From contig NZ_MKIM01000017.1 of NCBI RefSeq assembly GCF_001939045.1, forward strand, positions 1-64,000: DNA of 64,000 bases. Reading direction: 5' to 3'. The position numbers and the translations under genes were made by a program. Below are positions 41,202 through 49,927 of this stretch, piece after piece (position 1 is the first letter of the stretch; every line of letters starts with the position of its first letter). The notes below the pieces were generated by a model that was given only the letters and a program-made list of their open reading frames with translations, ran no database searches and was not told the DNA's origin. The DNA comes from Rhizobium oryziradicis. GTDB taxonomy: Bacteria; Pseudomonadota; Alphaproteobacteria; Rhizobiales; Rhizobiaceae.

Positions 41202-42740
41202 ATGACGAAAAGCGAAACAGCCGTGCTTGCGGCAAAGGGCATCACCAAGACATTCGGAAGTCAGGTGGCGCTGAACAATGTCGATATCCAGTTTCAACCG
41301 GGCGAAGTTCATGCCCTTTTGGGTGAAAATGGTGCCGGCAAATCCACCTTGATCAAGATCCTCACCGGCGCTTATTCGCCTGATGGTGGTTTGGTGTTGG
41401 TCGATGGCGAGGCCATGAGCTTCTCAACACCGCAGCAGGCGCAAAGTGCCGGCATTGGCACGGTCTATCAAGAAGTCAATCTTCTGCCCAATATGACGGT
41501 GGCCGACAATCTCTTCATTGGACGGCAACCTCGCCGGTTTGGTCTCGTTGACACTCGCAGCATGGAGCGCCAGGCGCGCACCATTCTTGCCGGTTATGGC
41601 CTTGATATTGACGTGCGGGCAGAGCTTTCGACATTTTCTGTGGCCGTTCAACAAATCATCGCCATTGCACGCGCGGTGGAGTTGTCTGGCAAAGTGCTCA
41701 TTCTGGACGAGCCAACCGCCAGTCTTGATCGCTCTGAAGTGCTGAAGCTGTTTGAAATTGTGCGCAGCCTCAAGGCCAGAGGTTTGGCTATTGTTTTTAT
41801 CACTCATTTTCTGGATCAGGTTTTTGAACTGTGCGATCGCGTGACCGTGTTGCGCAATGGCTGCCTTGTGGGCAGCGAGGCAATCAATGGCCTCGATCGC
41901 ACCAAGGTGGTTCGCATGATGCTGGGCAAGGATGTGTCCTTGCACTTCGATGCCGTGGCGGGTGTCGAGGCGGAGGCGGGCGAAAGCATGATGCAGTTCG
42001 AGCAGTACGGACTGGATGGCAAAGTCGCGCCTTTCGCGTTGAATATCCGCAAAGGCGAGGTGATTGGCGTGGCCGGTCTGCTTGGCTCGGGACGTACGGA
42101 AATGGCGCGGCTGATGTTTGGCATTGATGTTGCCAGCACCGGCGAATTGAAAGTCGATGGCAAGGCCTTGCGCGTGCGCTCTCCGCGGGATGCCATTGAT
42201 CTCGGCTTTGGCTTTTGCCCGGAAGACCGTCGTGCCGACGGTATTTTTGGTGACCTGTCGGTGCGCGAAAATATTATCATCGCCATGCAGGCCAAGCTGG
42301 GCTGGTTCCGGGCGCTGAGCCGCGACGAACAGATGGAAATCGCCGGACAGTTTATCGAGGCGCTGGACATTCGCACGGCGTCTGCAGAATTGCCGATCAA
42401 ACTGCTCTCCGGCGGTAATCAGCAAAAGGTTATTCTGGCGCGCTGGCTGGCAACCGATCCACGGTTTCTCATTCTGGACGAGCCCACGCGCGGTATCGAT
42501 GTGGGAGCACACGCCGAAATCGTCCGCATGATCAGCCGTTTGCGCGAAGATGGTTTGGCCTTGATCGTCATCTCCTCAGAGCTGGACGAGGTGGTTGGCT
42601 ATTCATCGCGCATTGTGGTGATGAGGGATCGCAAAATGGTGGCCGAGCTTCACGGGGCCGACATCACACCCGACGTCATCGTGCAAACCATTGCTGCCCA
42701 GCCAGACGGGGCCACCCAGCCAGAAGGGGCTGTTGCATGA
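41202..42740 (+). CDS. ytfR: Galactofuranose-type sugar ABC ATPase (dual domain)
   Basis: 512 residues from the ATG at 41202; an in-frame ATG at 41169 is possible, while the longer frame would start within the ytfQ terminator region. Two RbsA-type ABC domains: Walker A GENGAGKST, Walker B VLILDEPTASLD in the first; the second has the degenerate Walker A GLLGSGRTE and signature LSGGNQQKVILARWL with LDEPTRGIDVG. CPEDRRADGIFGDLSVREN is typical of the sugar-importer ATPases. The stop overlaps ytfT (ATGA). Confidence 0.92.
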   Translation: MTKSETAVLAAKGITKTFGSQVALNNVDIQFQPGEVHALLGENGAGKSTLIKILTGAYSPDGGLVLVDGEAMSFSTPQQAQSAGIGTVYQEVNLLPNMTVADNLFIGRQPRRFGLVDTRSMERQARTILAGYGLDIDVRAELSTFSVAVQQIIAIARAVELSGKVLILDEPTASLDRSEVLKLFEIVRSLKARGLAIVFITHFLDQVFELCDRVTVLRNGCLVGSEAINGLDRTKVVRMMLGKDVSLHFDAVAGVEAEAGESMMQFEQYGLDGKVAPFALNIRKGEVIGVAGLLGSGRTEMARLMFGIDVASTGELKVDGKALRVRSPRDAIDLGFGFCPEDRRADGIFGDLSVRENIIIAMQAKLGWFRALSRDEQMEIAGQFIEALDIRTASAELPIKLLSGGNQQKVILARWLATDPRFLILDEPTRGIDVGAHAEIVRMISRLREDGLALIVISSELDEVVGYSSRIVVMRDRKMVAELHGADITPDVIVQTIAAQPDGATQPEGAVA

Positions 42741-43786
42741 AAATCTCATCACTTTCCGTTTTCATGAAACCGCAATTTGCAGCATTGGCGACCGTGCTTT
42801 TGCTCAATTGGCTGGTGTTTCCGGGCTTTTTTGACATTGCCTGGCGTGACGGCCGCCTGTTTGGCAGCCTGGTTGACGTGTTAAATCGCGGAGCACCCGT
42901 GGCCATTCTGGCCATTGGTATGACAGCGATTATTGCCACCCGTGGCATTGATTTGTCCGTGGGCGCGGTCATGGCCGTCGCCGGTGCCGTGGCCGCCACC
43001 TGTGCGGTGGCCGGTCAGCCGTTGGTGGTCACGCTTCTGGCATCCTTGTCTGTTGGCGTCTTGTGCGGGTTGTGGAATGGTGCCTTGGTGGCCTATCTCG
43101 GCATCCAGCCCTTTGTGGCAACGCTGGTATTGATGGTGGCGGGCCGAGGGCTTGCGCAGTTGATCACCTCTGGCTCGATTGTCACCTTCACCGATCCGGC
43201 GTTGGTTTTCGTCGGCACGGGGTCGGTGCTGGGCTTGCCCATGCCGGTGGTGATTGCCTTTGTGTTGATGCTGGCGACCCATATTTTTATGCGCCGCAGC
43301 GCTGTTGGCCTGTTTATCGAGGCGATTGGTACCAATCTTTCCGCCGCCAATTACACGGGCTTGCGCAGCCGCACCCTGATTGTTGCGGTTTATGCTTTTG
43401 GCGGGTTGTGTGCGGGCATTGCCGGAACTATTGCTGCGGCTGACATTCGCGGTGCCGATGCCAACAACGCAGGTTTGTGGTTGGAGCTGGACGCCATTCT
43501 GGCTGTGGTGATTGGCGGAACCTCGCTGCTGGGGGGGCGCTTTTCCATCCCCATGTCCGTGTTGGGGGCTGTGATTATTCAAGCCATGAACACCGGCATT
43601 CTTGTGTCTGGCCTGCGGCCAGAGTTTAACCTCATCGTCAAGGCCATGGTGATCATCGTCATTCTTGTGCTGCAATCGGATCGAGTGGCAACGCTGATGG
43701 GTTTTTGGGCCCAGCGAAAAATGCCTGTAGCATCTCATAAAGTTCAGACTTCGGAAAAAATTCAGACTTCGGAGAAGGCAGGATGA
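42737..43786 (+). CDS. ytfT: Galactofuranose-type sugar ABC permease
   Basis: 349 residues, RbsC-like. Motifs ATRGIDLSVGAVMAVAGAVA, LGIQPFVATLVLMVAGRGLA and VVIGGTSLLGGRFSIPMSV. About nine to ten membrane segments. Start and stop each overlap a neighbour by four bases, indicating tight coupling. The C-terminal tail carries a short internal repeat (KVQTSEKIQTSEKAG), unusual for the family and probably harmless. Confidence 0.92.
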   Translation: MKISSLSVFMKPQFAALATVLLLNWLVFPGFFDIAWRDGRLFGSLVDVLNRGAPVAILAIGMTAIIATRGIDLSVGAVMAVAGAVAATCAVAGQPLVVTLLASLSVGVLCGLWNGALVAYLGIQPFVATLVLMVAGRGLAQLITSGSIVTFTDPALVFVGTGSVLGLPMPVVIAFVLMLATHIFMRRSAVGLFIEAIGTNLSAANYTGLRSRTLIVAVYAFGGLCAGIAGTIAAADIRGADANNAGLWLELDAILAVVIGGTSLLGGRFSIPMSVLGAVIIQAMNTGILVSGLRPEFNLIVKAMVIIVILVLQSDRVATLMGFWAQRKMPVASHKVQTSEKIQTSEKAG

Positions 43787-44757
43787 ACCCGCGCTATCGG
43801 CCTTTGGCAGCCACCACACTTATTTTCATTGTCGCCTATACGCTGTGTGTCATGCGCTATCCGGCGATGTTTTCAACCCGTGTCTTTGGTAATTTCCTCA
43901 CCGATAATGCGTTTCTGGGCATTGCGGCGGTGGGGGCAACCTTTGTCATTCTCTCCGGCGGTATTGATCTTTCCATCGGTGCCGTGATTGGCCTGACCGG
44001 CGTGGTCGCGGCCATGCTGATCAACAAGGGTATTGATCCGCTGATCGTGTTTGCCTTGGTGCTGGTGATGGCCGCCTGCTTTGGCGCGATCATGGGTGCG
44101 GTGATTTATTTTCTGAAAGTGCCGTCTTTCATTGTCACGCTGGCTGGCATGTTTTTGGCGCGGGGCATTGCCTCGGTGCTCACGCAGGATTCTCTGCCGA
44201 TCAACAGCCCGCTCTATGAGACTATTTCCTCCATGTATATTCACCTGCCCGGCGGTGGTCGCTTGAGCGCGATCGGGCTTTTGATGCTGGCCGTGTTTGT
44301 TGTCTGCGGCTTCATTGCCCACCGTACGCGCTTTGGCTCCTATATCTATGCGCTGGGGGGCAATCCAACCTCTGCGGCATTGATGGGGGTGCCCACCGGG
44401 CCGGTCACGGTTGGTATCTATGCCCTTTCTGCCATGCTTTCCGGTTTGGCAGGCATTGTCTATTCGCTCTACACATCGGCGGGCTATCCACTTGCCGCCG
44501 TTGGCATCGAGCTTGACGCCATTGCGGCTGTGGTGATAGGCGGCACGCTGCTCACCGGCGGTTACGGGTTTATTTTTGGCACCCTGATCGGCGTGATGTT
44601 ACAGGGGCTAGTGCAGACCTATATTGTGTTCGACGGAACACTTTCGAGCTGGTGGACAAAAATTGCAATCGGTGCCCTGTTGTTCATGTTCATCCTGCTG
44701 CAAAAACTGGTCTTTCACGCAGGTGGGCGCTCGCGGCAGAAAAAGGCTGCGGTATGA
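43783..44757 (+). CDS. yjfF: Galactofuranose-type sugar ABC permease
   Basis: 324 residues, the second RbsC-like permease. Motifs LSGGIDLSIGAVIGLTGVVA, KVPSFIVTLAGMFLARGIAS and DAIAAVVIGGTLLTGGYGFI. In E. coli YtfT and YjfF form a heteromeric channel. It overlaps the GntR-type gene by four bases. Confidence 0.92.
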   Translation: MNPRYRPLAATTLIFIVAYTLCVMRYPAMFSTRVFGNFLTDNAFLGIAAVGATFVILSGGIDLSIGAVIGLTGVVAAMLINKGIDPLIVFALVLVMAACFGAIMGAVIYFLKVPSFIVTLAGMFLARGIASVLTQDSLPINSPLYETISSMYIHLPGGGRLSAIGLLMLAVFVVCGFIAHRTRFGSYIYALGGNPTSAALMGVPTGPVTVGIYALSAMLSGLAGIVYSLYTSAGYPLAAVGIELDAIAAVVIGGTLLTGGYGFIFGTLIGVMLQGLVQTYIVFDGTLSSWWTKIAIGALLFMFILLQKLVFHAGGRSRQKKAAV

Positions 44758-45500
44758 TTGAGCCGGGGAGCCTTCTGCGCTCCCTGTCCGGACGGGTCAC
44801 AGCGCGCAATTTTCACTCTCATGTCATCAATGAGCTGGGTGCCGGTGTCATCTCTGGCCGGTTTCCGGTTGGCTCCATCCTGCCCAATGATGCCGCCTTG
44901 ATGGATGAATTCGCCGTTTCCCGCACGGTGTTGCGTGAAGCGCTCAAAACACTGGAGGCCAAAGGGCTGGTTGAAGCCCGCCCCAAAGTCGGCACCAAAG
45001 TTGTGAAGCAAAGCCGATGGAGCCTTTATGACGCGCAAGTCTTGGCATGGTGTCTCGAGGCCGGGCCTGACGAAGAGTTTCTTCGCGGGCTGCACAATGT
45101 GCGGCATGCGCTGGAACCTCAGGCGGCCAGCGATGCGGCGTCCCATCACTCAGGCGATCAGATTCGCTTGATGCATTATTGGCTGCGCCAGATGGAGCTT
45201 GCGCTCAACGAGCCCCAGAGTTTTTGTCTGGCGGATTTCGAATTGCATCGCATTATTGCCGAAGCGGCGCGCAATCCATTTATTCGCGCCCTGCAAGGCG
45301 TGATCGAACTGTCCCACGCTTTGGCGTATCGCACCATTGTGCATGAACAACATGTGGTGGACCTCACGCCCGTCTTCCAGAAGCATTATCAATTGGTGGG
45401 TGCAATTGAGCGGGGTCTCGCGTCTGAGGCAGGTTTGGCCATGACCGCGACGATAGAACAGGACGTTCAAATGGCGATTGATTTTCCTCCCAGCCGTTAA
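44754..45500 (+). CDS. GntR-family regulator, FCD subfamily
   Basis: 248 residues from the ATG at 44754 (ATGA overlap with yjfF). N-terminal winged helix (VGSILPNDAALMDEFAVSRT, REALKTLEAKGLVEARPKVG) and a C-terminal FCD domain with the metal-binding Asp/His pattern (FELHRIIAEAARNPF, HYQLVGAIERG). FCD regulators, DgoR among them, respond to sugar acids. Being the last gene of the sugar importer operon it probably represses that operon. Confidence 0.9.
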   Translation: MIEPGSLLRSLSGRVTARNFHSHVINELGAGVISGRFPVGSILPNDAALMDEFAVSRTVLREALKTLEAKGLVEARPKVGTKVVKQSRWSLYDAQVLAWCLEAGPDEEFLRGLHNVRHALEPQAASDAASHHSGDQIRLMHYWLRQMELALNEPQSFCLADFELHRIIAEAARNPFIRALQGVIELSHALAYRTIVHEQHVVDLTPVFQKHYQLVGAIERGLASEAGLAMTATIEQDVQMAIDFPPSR

Positions 45501-45521
45501 GCCCAGCCGTCAAGCATTGTC

Positions 45522-45788
45522 TCAGTAGACAATCCGAAGTGTGGTAATAGGGCCGCACTTCACGTTGGCAAAATCCGATACCACTTGAATTTCCTCTGAA
45601 GACGGGCCATTAAAGCCCGATATGCGGGTGGCTCCGTTGGAATCTGTTGCTCGCCAAGAGCAGGCATTGAATTTTGAAATGCGCAACTTGCTGATTGCTG
45701 CATTGAAGGACTGAAACTGTATGTTCGCAAAAATGATTTCAAACGCAAACAAGACTCTTCTTGTGAGGCTTCTTTCTGAGAACTTCAA
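45522..45788 (-). pseudogene. Possible gene remnant, 88-codon open frame (uncertain)
   Basis: In the gap between the GntR gene and the ABC exporter, the minus strand carries an open frame whose second half (KFNACSWRATDSNGATRI, then SGFNGPSSEEIQVVSDFANV) looks protein-like. Its N-terminal third overlaps the start of the exporter gene on the opposite strand, and there is no ribosome site. It may be the tail of a broken gene or chance. I do not recognise it. Confidence 0.25.
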
Positions 45789-47499
45789 GAGTCAGGCCCC
45801 GTGGTATGGTATTGCCATTGTTGCAATGATTGTTGTTGCAGCCATGACATCCGCCAGTGCGTGGATCATGCGCGATATCGTCAATAGCTCTGTGGTTTCC
45901 AAAGACATCAACAGAGTGTTTGAAGTCGCAATCATGGTTGCGCTCATCTTCTTTGTCAAAGGCATCGCAGGTTACGTCCAATCAGTCTTCCTGAGCCGGG
46001 CTGGCAACAACATCATTGCCAAAACCCAGAAAATGCTGTTTTCGCGCATTCTCAAGCAAGGTATTTCGTTCTATTCCAAATATCCGTCGTCAGAATTGTT
46101 GATGCGGATCACCACCAATGCGCAAGCCGCGCGCTCGGTTATCGATCTTATCGTCACGTCTTTTGTGCGCGATCTGTTTTCCTTGATCGGGCTTGCGGCC
46201 GTTATGGTCATTCAGCAGCCATCGTTGACGCTGTTTTCAGCCATTATTGTGCCGGGTGCCATCTATGGCGTGCGCCACCTCACCAAAAAGGTGAGAAAGA
46301 TCATGGAGCAAGAACTGGCATCGCTGGGTATGATTATCCAGAATGTTCAGGAAACCGCCACAGGCATTCGGGTCATCAAGGCTTTTGGTCTTGAAAACTA
46401 CATGAATGCTCGTATGGAAAAATACGTGAGCGAGGTTGAGCAGCGCTCAAACAGCATCGCAAAGCTGGAAGCGGCGTCCAGCCCGATTATGGAAACGCTG
46501 TCTGGCTTTGCCATCGCGGGTGTTGTGGCTCTAAGCGGCATTTGGGTGTTGCAGGAGGGCAATACGCCTGGCGAGTTGATGTCCTTCATCACGGCACTTC
46601 TTTTGGCCTATGAGCCCGCCAAGCGTCTGGCCAGAATGCGCATCAGCCTTGAAACAGGCCTTATTGGTGTGAGGATGATGTATGAGCTTGCCGATCATCC
46701 GATTGATCTCAGCCAAAAAGACAATGCGGTCGAGCTTGCGGCTGGTAAGGGCGAAATCAGCTTTCGCAATGTGAATTTCTCCTACAAGGAAAATCACCGT
46801 CTGTTTGATAACCTGAATCTGGATTTTCCAGCAGGCAAAACAACGGCGCTGGTTGGTCCTTCGGGCGGTGGCAAATCCTCTATCATCAATCTGGCCATGC
46901 GTCTTTACGATCCGGAGAGCGGTTCTGTGATGATTGACGGGCAGGATCTGCGCGATGTGACGTTTGAATCTCTTCGCAACCGCATCGCCTATGTTGGGCA
47001 GGACACATTCCTGTTTGCCGGAACCGTCAAGCACAACATCGGCCTTGGTCGCGAAGGTGCCTCCGATGAAGAGATCATTGCGGCCGCCAAAGCTGCCAAT
47101 GCGCATGATTTCATCATGCGCATGCCGCACGGTTATGACAGCGATGTGGGTGAAAACGGCGGCAACATGTCGGGCGGCCAAAAGCAGCGGATTTCCATTG
47201 CGCGCGCCATGCTGCGTGACGCTGAAATTCTCATTCTGGATGAGGCCACAAGTGCTTTGGATTCCGAGTCGGAATATCTGATCCGTGAGGCGTTGACACG
47301 TCTGACCAGAAACCGCACCACCGTGATGATTGCGCACCGCCTTTCAACCATCACATTTGCGGATAATATCGTGGTGATGGAAAATGGTGCTGTGGCAGAG
47401 CAAGGTCGGCCAGCCGAGTTGCTCTCACGCGACGGACCTTACCGGCGTTTGTATGAATTGCAGCTTTTGCCAACGGCAGAGCAGGCAATGCTGCTATAG
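45721..47499 (+). CDS. ABC exporter, fused membrane and ATPase domains (MsbA-like)
   Basis: 592 residues: an N-terminal six-helix type IV exporter domain (about 25-320) and a C-terminal ATPase. Walker A is GPSGGGKSS, signature MSGGQKQRISIARAML, Walker B LILDEATSALDSES, switch His in MIAHRLST. AAGGA lies nine bases before the ATG. MsbA-like exporters move lipid-linked glycans, LPS precursors, peptides or drugs outward. The following RgpF-like and GT2 genes suggest a surface-glycan substrate, which is inference. Confidence 0.9.
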   Translation: MFAKMISNANKTLLVRLLSENFKSQAPWYGIAIVAMIVVAAMTSASAWIMRDIVNSSVVSKDINRVFEVAIMVALIFFVKGIAGYVQSVFLSRAGNNIIAKTQKMLFSRILKQGISFYSKYPSSELLMRITTNAQAARSVIDLIVTSFVRDLFSLIGLAAVMVIQQPSLTLFSAIIVPGAIYGVRHLTKKVRKIMEQELASLGMIIQNVQETATGIRVIKAFGLENYMNARMEKYVSEVEQRSNSIAKLEAASSPIMETLSGFAIAGVVALSGIWVLQEGNTPGELMSFITALLLAYEPAKRLARMRISLETGLIGVRMMYELADHPIDLSQKDNAVELAAGKGEISFRNVNFSYKENHRLFDNLNLDFPAGKTTALVGPSGGGKSSIINLAMRLYDPESGSVMIDGQDLRDVTFESLRNRIAYVGQDTFLFAGTVKHNIGLGREGASDEEIIAAAKAANAHDFIMRMPHGYDSDVGENGGNMSGGQKQRISIARAMLRDAEILILDEATSALDSESEYLIREALTRLTRNRTTVMIAHRLSTITFADNIVVMENGAVAEQGRPAELLSRDGPYRRLYELQLLPTAEQAMLL

Positions 47500-47530
47500 G
47501 CTGGCCAAGCGAAGGCGTGCCTGCAAACCA

Positions 47531-47576
47531 CTGCATGATGGCTGAATCGGATCCGGTTTACAAAACTATCATGCAG
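47531..47576. repeat. Inverted repeat after the ABC exporter
   Basis: CTGCATGAT (47531-47539) and ATCATGCAG (47568-47576) flank a 28-base centre that includes GGATCCGGTTTACAAAAC. The outer arms and a CCGGTTT core resemble the RIME-type palindromes elsewhere in the window, but weakly. Confidence 0.4.
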
Positions 47577-47596
47577 CACATATGGAAAAGTGAAAT

Positions 47597-47632
47597 GAGC
47601 CTTTGCGCATCCTTCGTGGTGCGCAAAGGCTC
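47597..47632. other. 13-base perfect stem-loop upstream of the RgpF-like gene
   Basis: GAGCCTTTGCGCA (47597-47609), a 10-base loop and TGCGCAAAGGCTC (47620-47632). It is a strong hairpin in the 188-base gap between exporter and RgpF-like gene. It lacks a T-tract, so it may be a Rho-linked terminator or RNA-stability element. Confidence 0.5.
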
Positions 47633-47687
47633 AATGTCGTAAACGCAGTAGTGGTTGCCGCTATCCTGTCGTCGTTGGTGGAAGAGA

Positions 47688-48941
47688 ATGGTCGATATTT
47701 CCGTGCCAACTGCATCCTTCTCTCTGGACGAAGGCTTTTATCGCCTGACGTTGCGCGGGGGTACGCCTGCGGATGTCGTTCAGCTTATCGACCGCGATAA
47801 TCCGTCGCGCGGCTGCGTGCTGTTTTCCAGGCAGAGTGGTCAGACCTATCTCTTGAAGCTGAAACGCCCGCTTTCCGCAGGCATGATCACTGTAAACTCT
47901 CCAGCCGGGGAGGGAGCCTCTGGCGCAACGCCCATTTCTTTGCACTGTTCTAAAATCTCAAAGGCCATGTATTATGGGGCTGGCTTGGCGGCTTTGACAA
48001 AGCCACGCCGACTGCAGAGGTTTGGTCCGGGTGAAAAGCTTGTGGTGCGGGGCGGTACAGCGCAGGATCTGGCATTGTTTGCCAGCCAGAATGTCGAGTT
48101 TCGTTACCTGCGTCTCTACGGTCTGGATAATCGCTCTGTTGATGCGCGCGGATGGCAATGGCTTTTGGATGCTGAGCGGCCCGTGTCAGGCCAAAAGCAG
48201 CCCGCTCATTCTGAGGTTTCTGGTCGGATCTGTGTCTATGTCCATATGCATTATTGGGAGACCTGGCCGGAGATAGAAGCAATCCTTAGCAATGACTGCG
48301 AGGGTGCTGATCTGATTGTGACGTCTAGTGTTGACGCCAGTCAGCATTTTTCCAAAATTGCCCAGCGCTTTCCCCATGCGCAATTGGTGGCAACGGAAAA
48401 TCGCGGCCGAGATGTCGGCCCGTTTTTGGAAATGCTCTCCAAAGGCATGTTTGATCAATACACGGCCGTCTGCAAAATTCATGGAAAGCTGTCCAAAAAA
48501 GACGGTAGGGAAACCGCCATCGGTTTGCGGGTGCGCCGCTATATTTTGGCATCATTGCTGGCCAATGGTAATTTTCGCCAGGCGACAGAGGCTTTTGCAG
48601 CAAAGCCCGCGCTTGGTCTGTTGGGTCCGCAAAACCTGCTGTTGCCGCCACGCGGCGGCAATATCAAAGCCTATATCAAGAGCGAATGGTCCATCATGCA
48701 GCGCGTATTTGCGCGCGCGAATATCGAGATTGATCCCAAGGACATTCAGTTTTTTGTTGGCACGATGTTTTGGTTTCGCCCGAGGGCATTCTCAGGCTTG
48801 CAAAAACTGGGAATCGGTTTGGGCGATTTCGATGCGGAGAATGGCAAGAAACGCAGCACATTGCAGCATGCTTTTGAGCGCATGTTCTGTGCCTTTGTGC
48901 AGAATGCCGGATATACAGTGGATGTGATTTCACCGCCTTAA
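47688..48941 (+). CDS. RgpF-like (rhamnan synthesis F family) protein
   Basis: 417 residues from the ATG at 47688 (GGTGGAAGAG just upstream); the frame extends 11 codons further without support. The N-terminal 180 residues are beta-rich and unassigned. The C-terminal half has the RgpF signature: ICVYVHMHYWETWPEIEAIL, ATENRGRDVGPFLEML, VCKIHGKLSKKDGRE and FFVGTMFWFRPRAF. RgpF proteins act in assembly of rhamnose-containing surface polysaccharides and behave like glycosyltransferases. It lies 25 bases before a GT2 glycosyltransferase gene. Confidence 0.85.
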   Translation: MVDISVPTASFSLDEGFYRLTLRGGTPADVVQLIDRDNPSRGCVLFSRQSGQTYLLKLKRPLSAGMITVNSPAGEGASGATPISLHCSKISKAMYYGAGLAALTKPRRLQRFGPGEKLVVRGGTAQDLALFASQNVEFRYLRLYGLDNRSVDARGWQWLLDAERPVSGQKQPAHSEVSGRICVYVHMHYWETWPEIEAILSNDCEGADLIVTSSVDASQHFSKIAQRFPHAQLVATENRGRDVGPFLEMLSKGMFDQYTAVCKIHGKLSKKDGRETAIGLRVRRYILASLLANGNFRQATEAFAAKPALGLLGPQNLLLPPRGGNIKAYIKSEWSIMQRVFARANIEIDPKDIQFFVGTMFWFRPRAFSGLQKLGIGLGDFDAENGKKRSTLQHAFERMFCAFVQNAGYTVDVISPP

Positions 48942-48966
48942 AGTCTTGCCAGTTTAATGGATACCT

Positions 48967-49824
48967 ATGATGAATGATGAATTCCGGCTTGAGGATGTGA
49001 CGGTGGTGTCGGTCTGCTATAACAGCAGCGAGATCATTGGCGGTCTCATTGATAGCCTGCCACCGGCTGTTTCCCTCGTGCTTGTCGATAATGGTGGCAC
49101 CAACATATTTCCAGCGTTTGCACCAGACCGCCGTGTGAACATTGTCCGTATGGCGCAAAACGAAGGGTTTGGACGCGGTTGCAATGCCGGAGCGGCAGAG
49201 GCCTCAACGCCTTATCTGCTTTTTCTCAATCCCGACGTGCGGGTGGAGGAAGGGGCTATTGAGGCCCTGTTGCGCGCGGCCCAGGCCTATCCTGAGGCAT
49301 CCGCCTTTAATCCACGGCTGATCAATTCGGACGGCGGCGCCTATTTCAAACGTCGCTCCTATCTTCTTCCGCGTTCGCAACATCTCAAAAGAGGTTGGCC
49401 CGATGCGGATTGCCAGGTGCCGGTGCTGAGCGGAGCTGCAATTTTCGTCAAGAAACAGCTGTTCGACAGGATTGGTGGGTTTGATCCGAAAATTTTCCTC
49501 TACCACGAGGATGATGATCTGTCTTTGCGGCTCAAAGCGCTCGGCCCGCTGATGTTTGTGCGTGATGCAGGCGTGGTTCACGCCAAAGGATATTCCTCGG
49601 GGCGGTCGCCGGCGGTTGCCTCTTTCAAGGCGTTTCATATGGCCCAATCCCGGATTTATACGGGCAAAAAGCACCATCGGCCTGTGCCGCTTTTGAGTGC
49701 TGCCTGGCACTGTTTTGTATCGAGTCTTCTGCCGTTCAATTGGTTCTCCAGCCGCCGCAGAGCAAAGCTTGGCGGATTTTGCCGCGGTGTGTGCAGCATG
49801 CGGAAGGGCAATGACCTGAACTGA
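48967..49824 (+). CDS. Glycosyltransferase family 2 (rhamnosyltransferase-like)
   Basis: 285 residues. GT-A fold landmarks: VTVVSVCYNSSEIIGGLIDS, VLVDNGGTN, NEGFGRGCNAGAAEA, LFLNPDVRVEEGAIEALL (the DxD-like NPDV), LSGAAIFVKKQLFDRIGGFD and FLYHEDDDLSLRL. It resembles WbbL-type rhamnosyltransferases. A start one codon downstream is possible. The C-terminal basic, aromatic stretch may touch the membrane. Probably works with the RgpF-like protein. Confidence 0.9.
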   Translation: MMNDEFRLEDVTVVSVCYNSSEIIGGLIDSLPPAVSLVLVDNGGTNIFPAFAPDRRVNIVRMAQNEGFGRGCNAGAAEASTPYLLFLNPDVRVEEGAIEALLRAAQAYPEASAFNPRLINSDGGAYFKRRSYLLPRSQHLKRGWPDADCQVPVLSGAAIFVKKQLFDRIGGFDPKIFLYHEDDDLSLRLKALGPLMFVRDAGVVHAKGYSSGRSPAVASFKAFHMAQSRIYTGKKHHRPVPLLSAAWHCFVSSLLPFNWFSSRRRAKLGGFCRGVCSMRKGNDLN

Positions 49825-49881
49825 ATCAATCAGCATTGATTGAGATCCGCATTCCTGTCGACTTTCATTCTTCTGTCATGT

Positions 49882-49898
49882 ATATCCAAAATATAGAT
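49882..49898. promoter_or_regulatory. Candidate operator 1, upstream of the ArsR-type regulator
   Basis: ATATCCAAAATATAGAT, an AT-rich site with TATC-N9-GATA symmetry, 29 bases before the regulator start. A 15/17 match occurs upstream of the arabinofuranosidase gene, suggesting both are bound by the same protein. Confidence 0.55.
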
Positions 49899-49927
49899 AC
49901 ATAACAAGAATGTCTTTCGGGGGCTGA

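Noticed and set aside
41424..42512. 362-codon minus-strand open frame opposite ytfR
   Set aside because: It lies wholly inside a clear dual ABC ATPase gene and has no recognisable domain or ribosome site.
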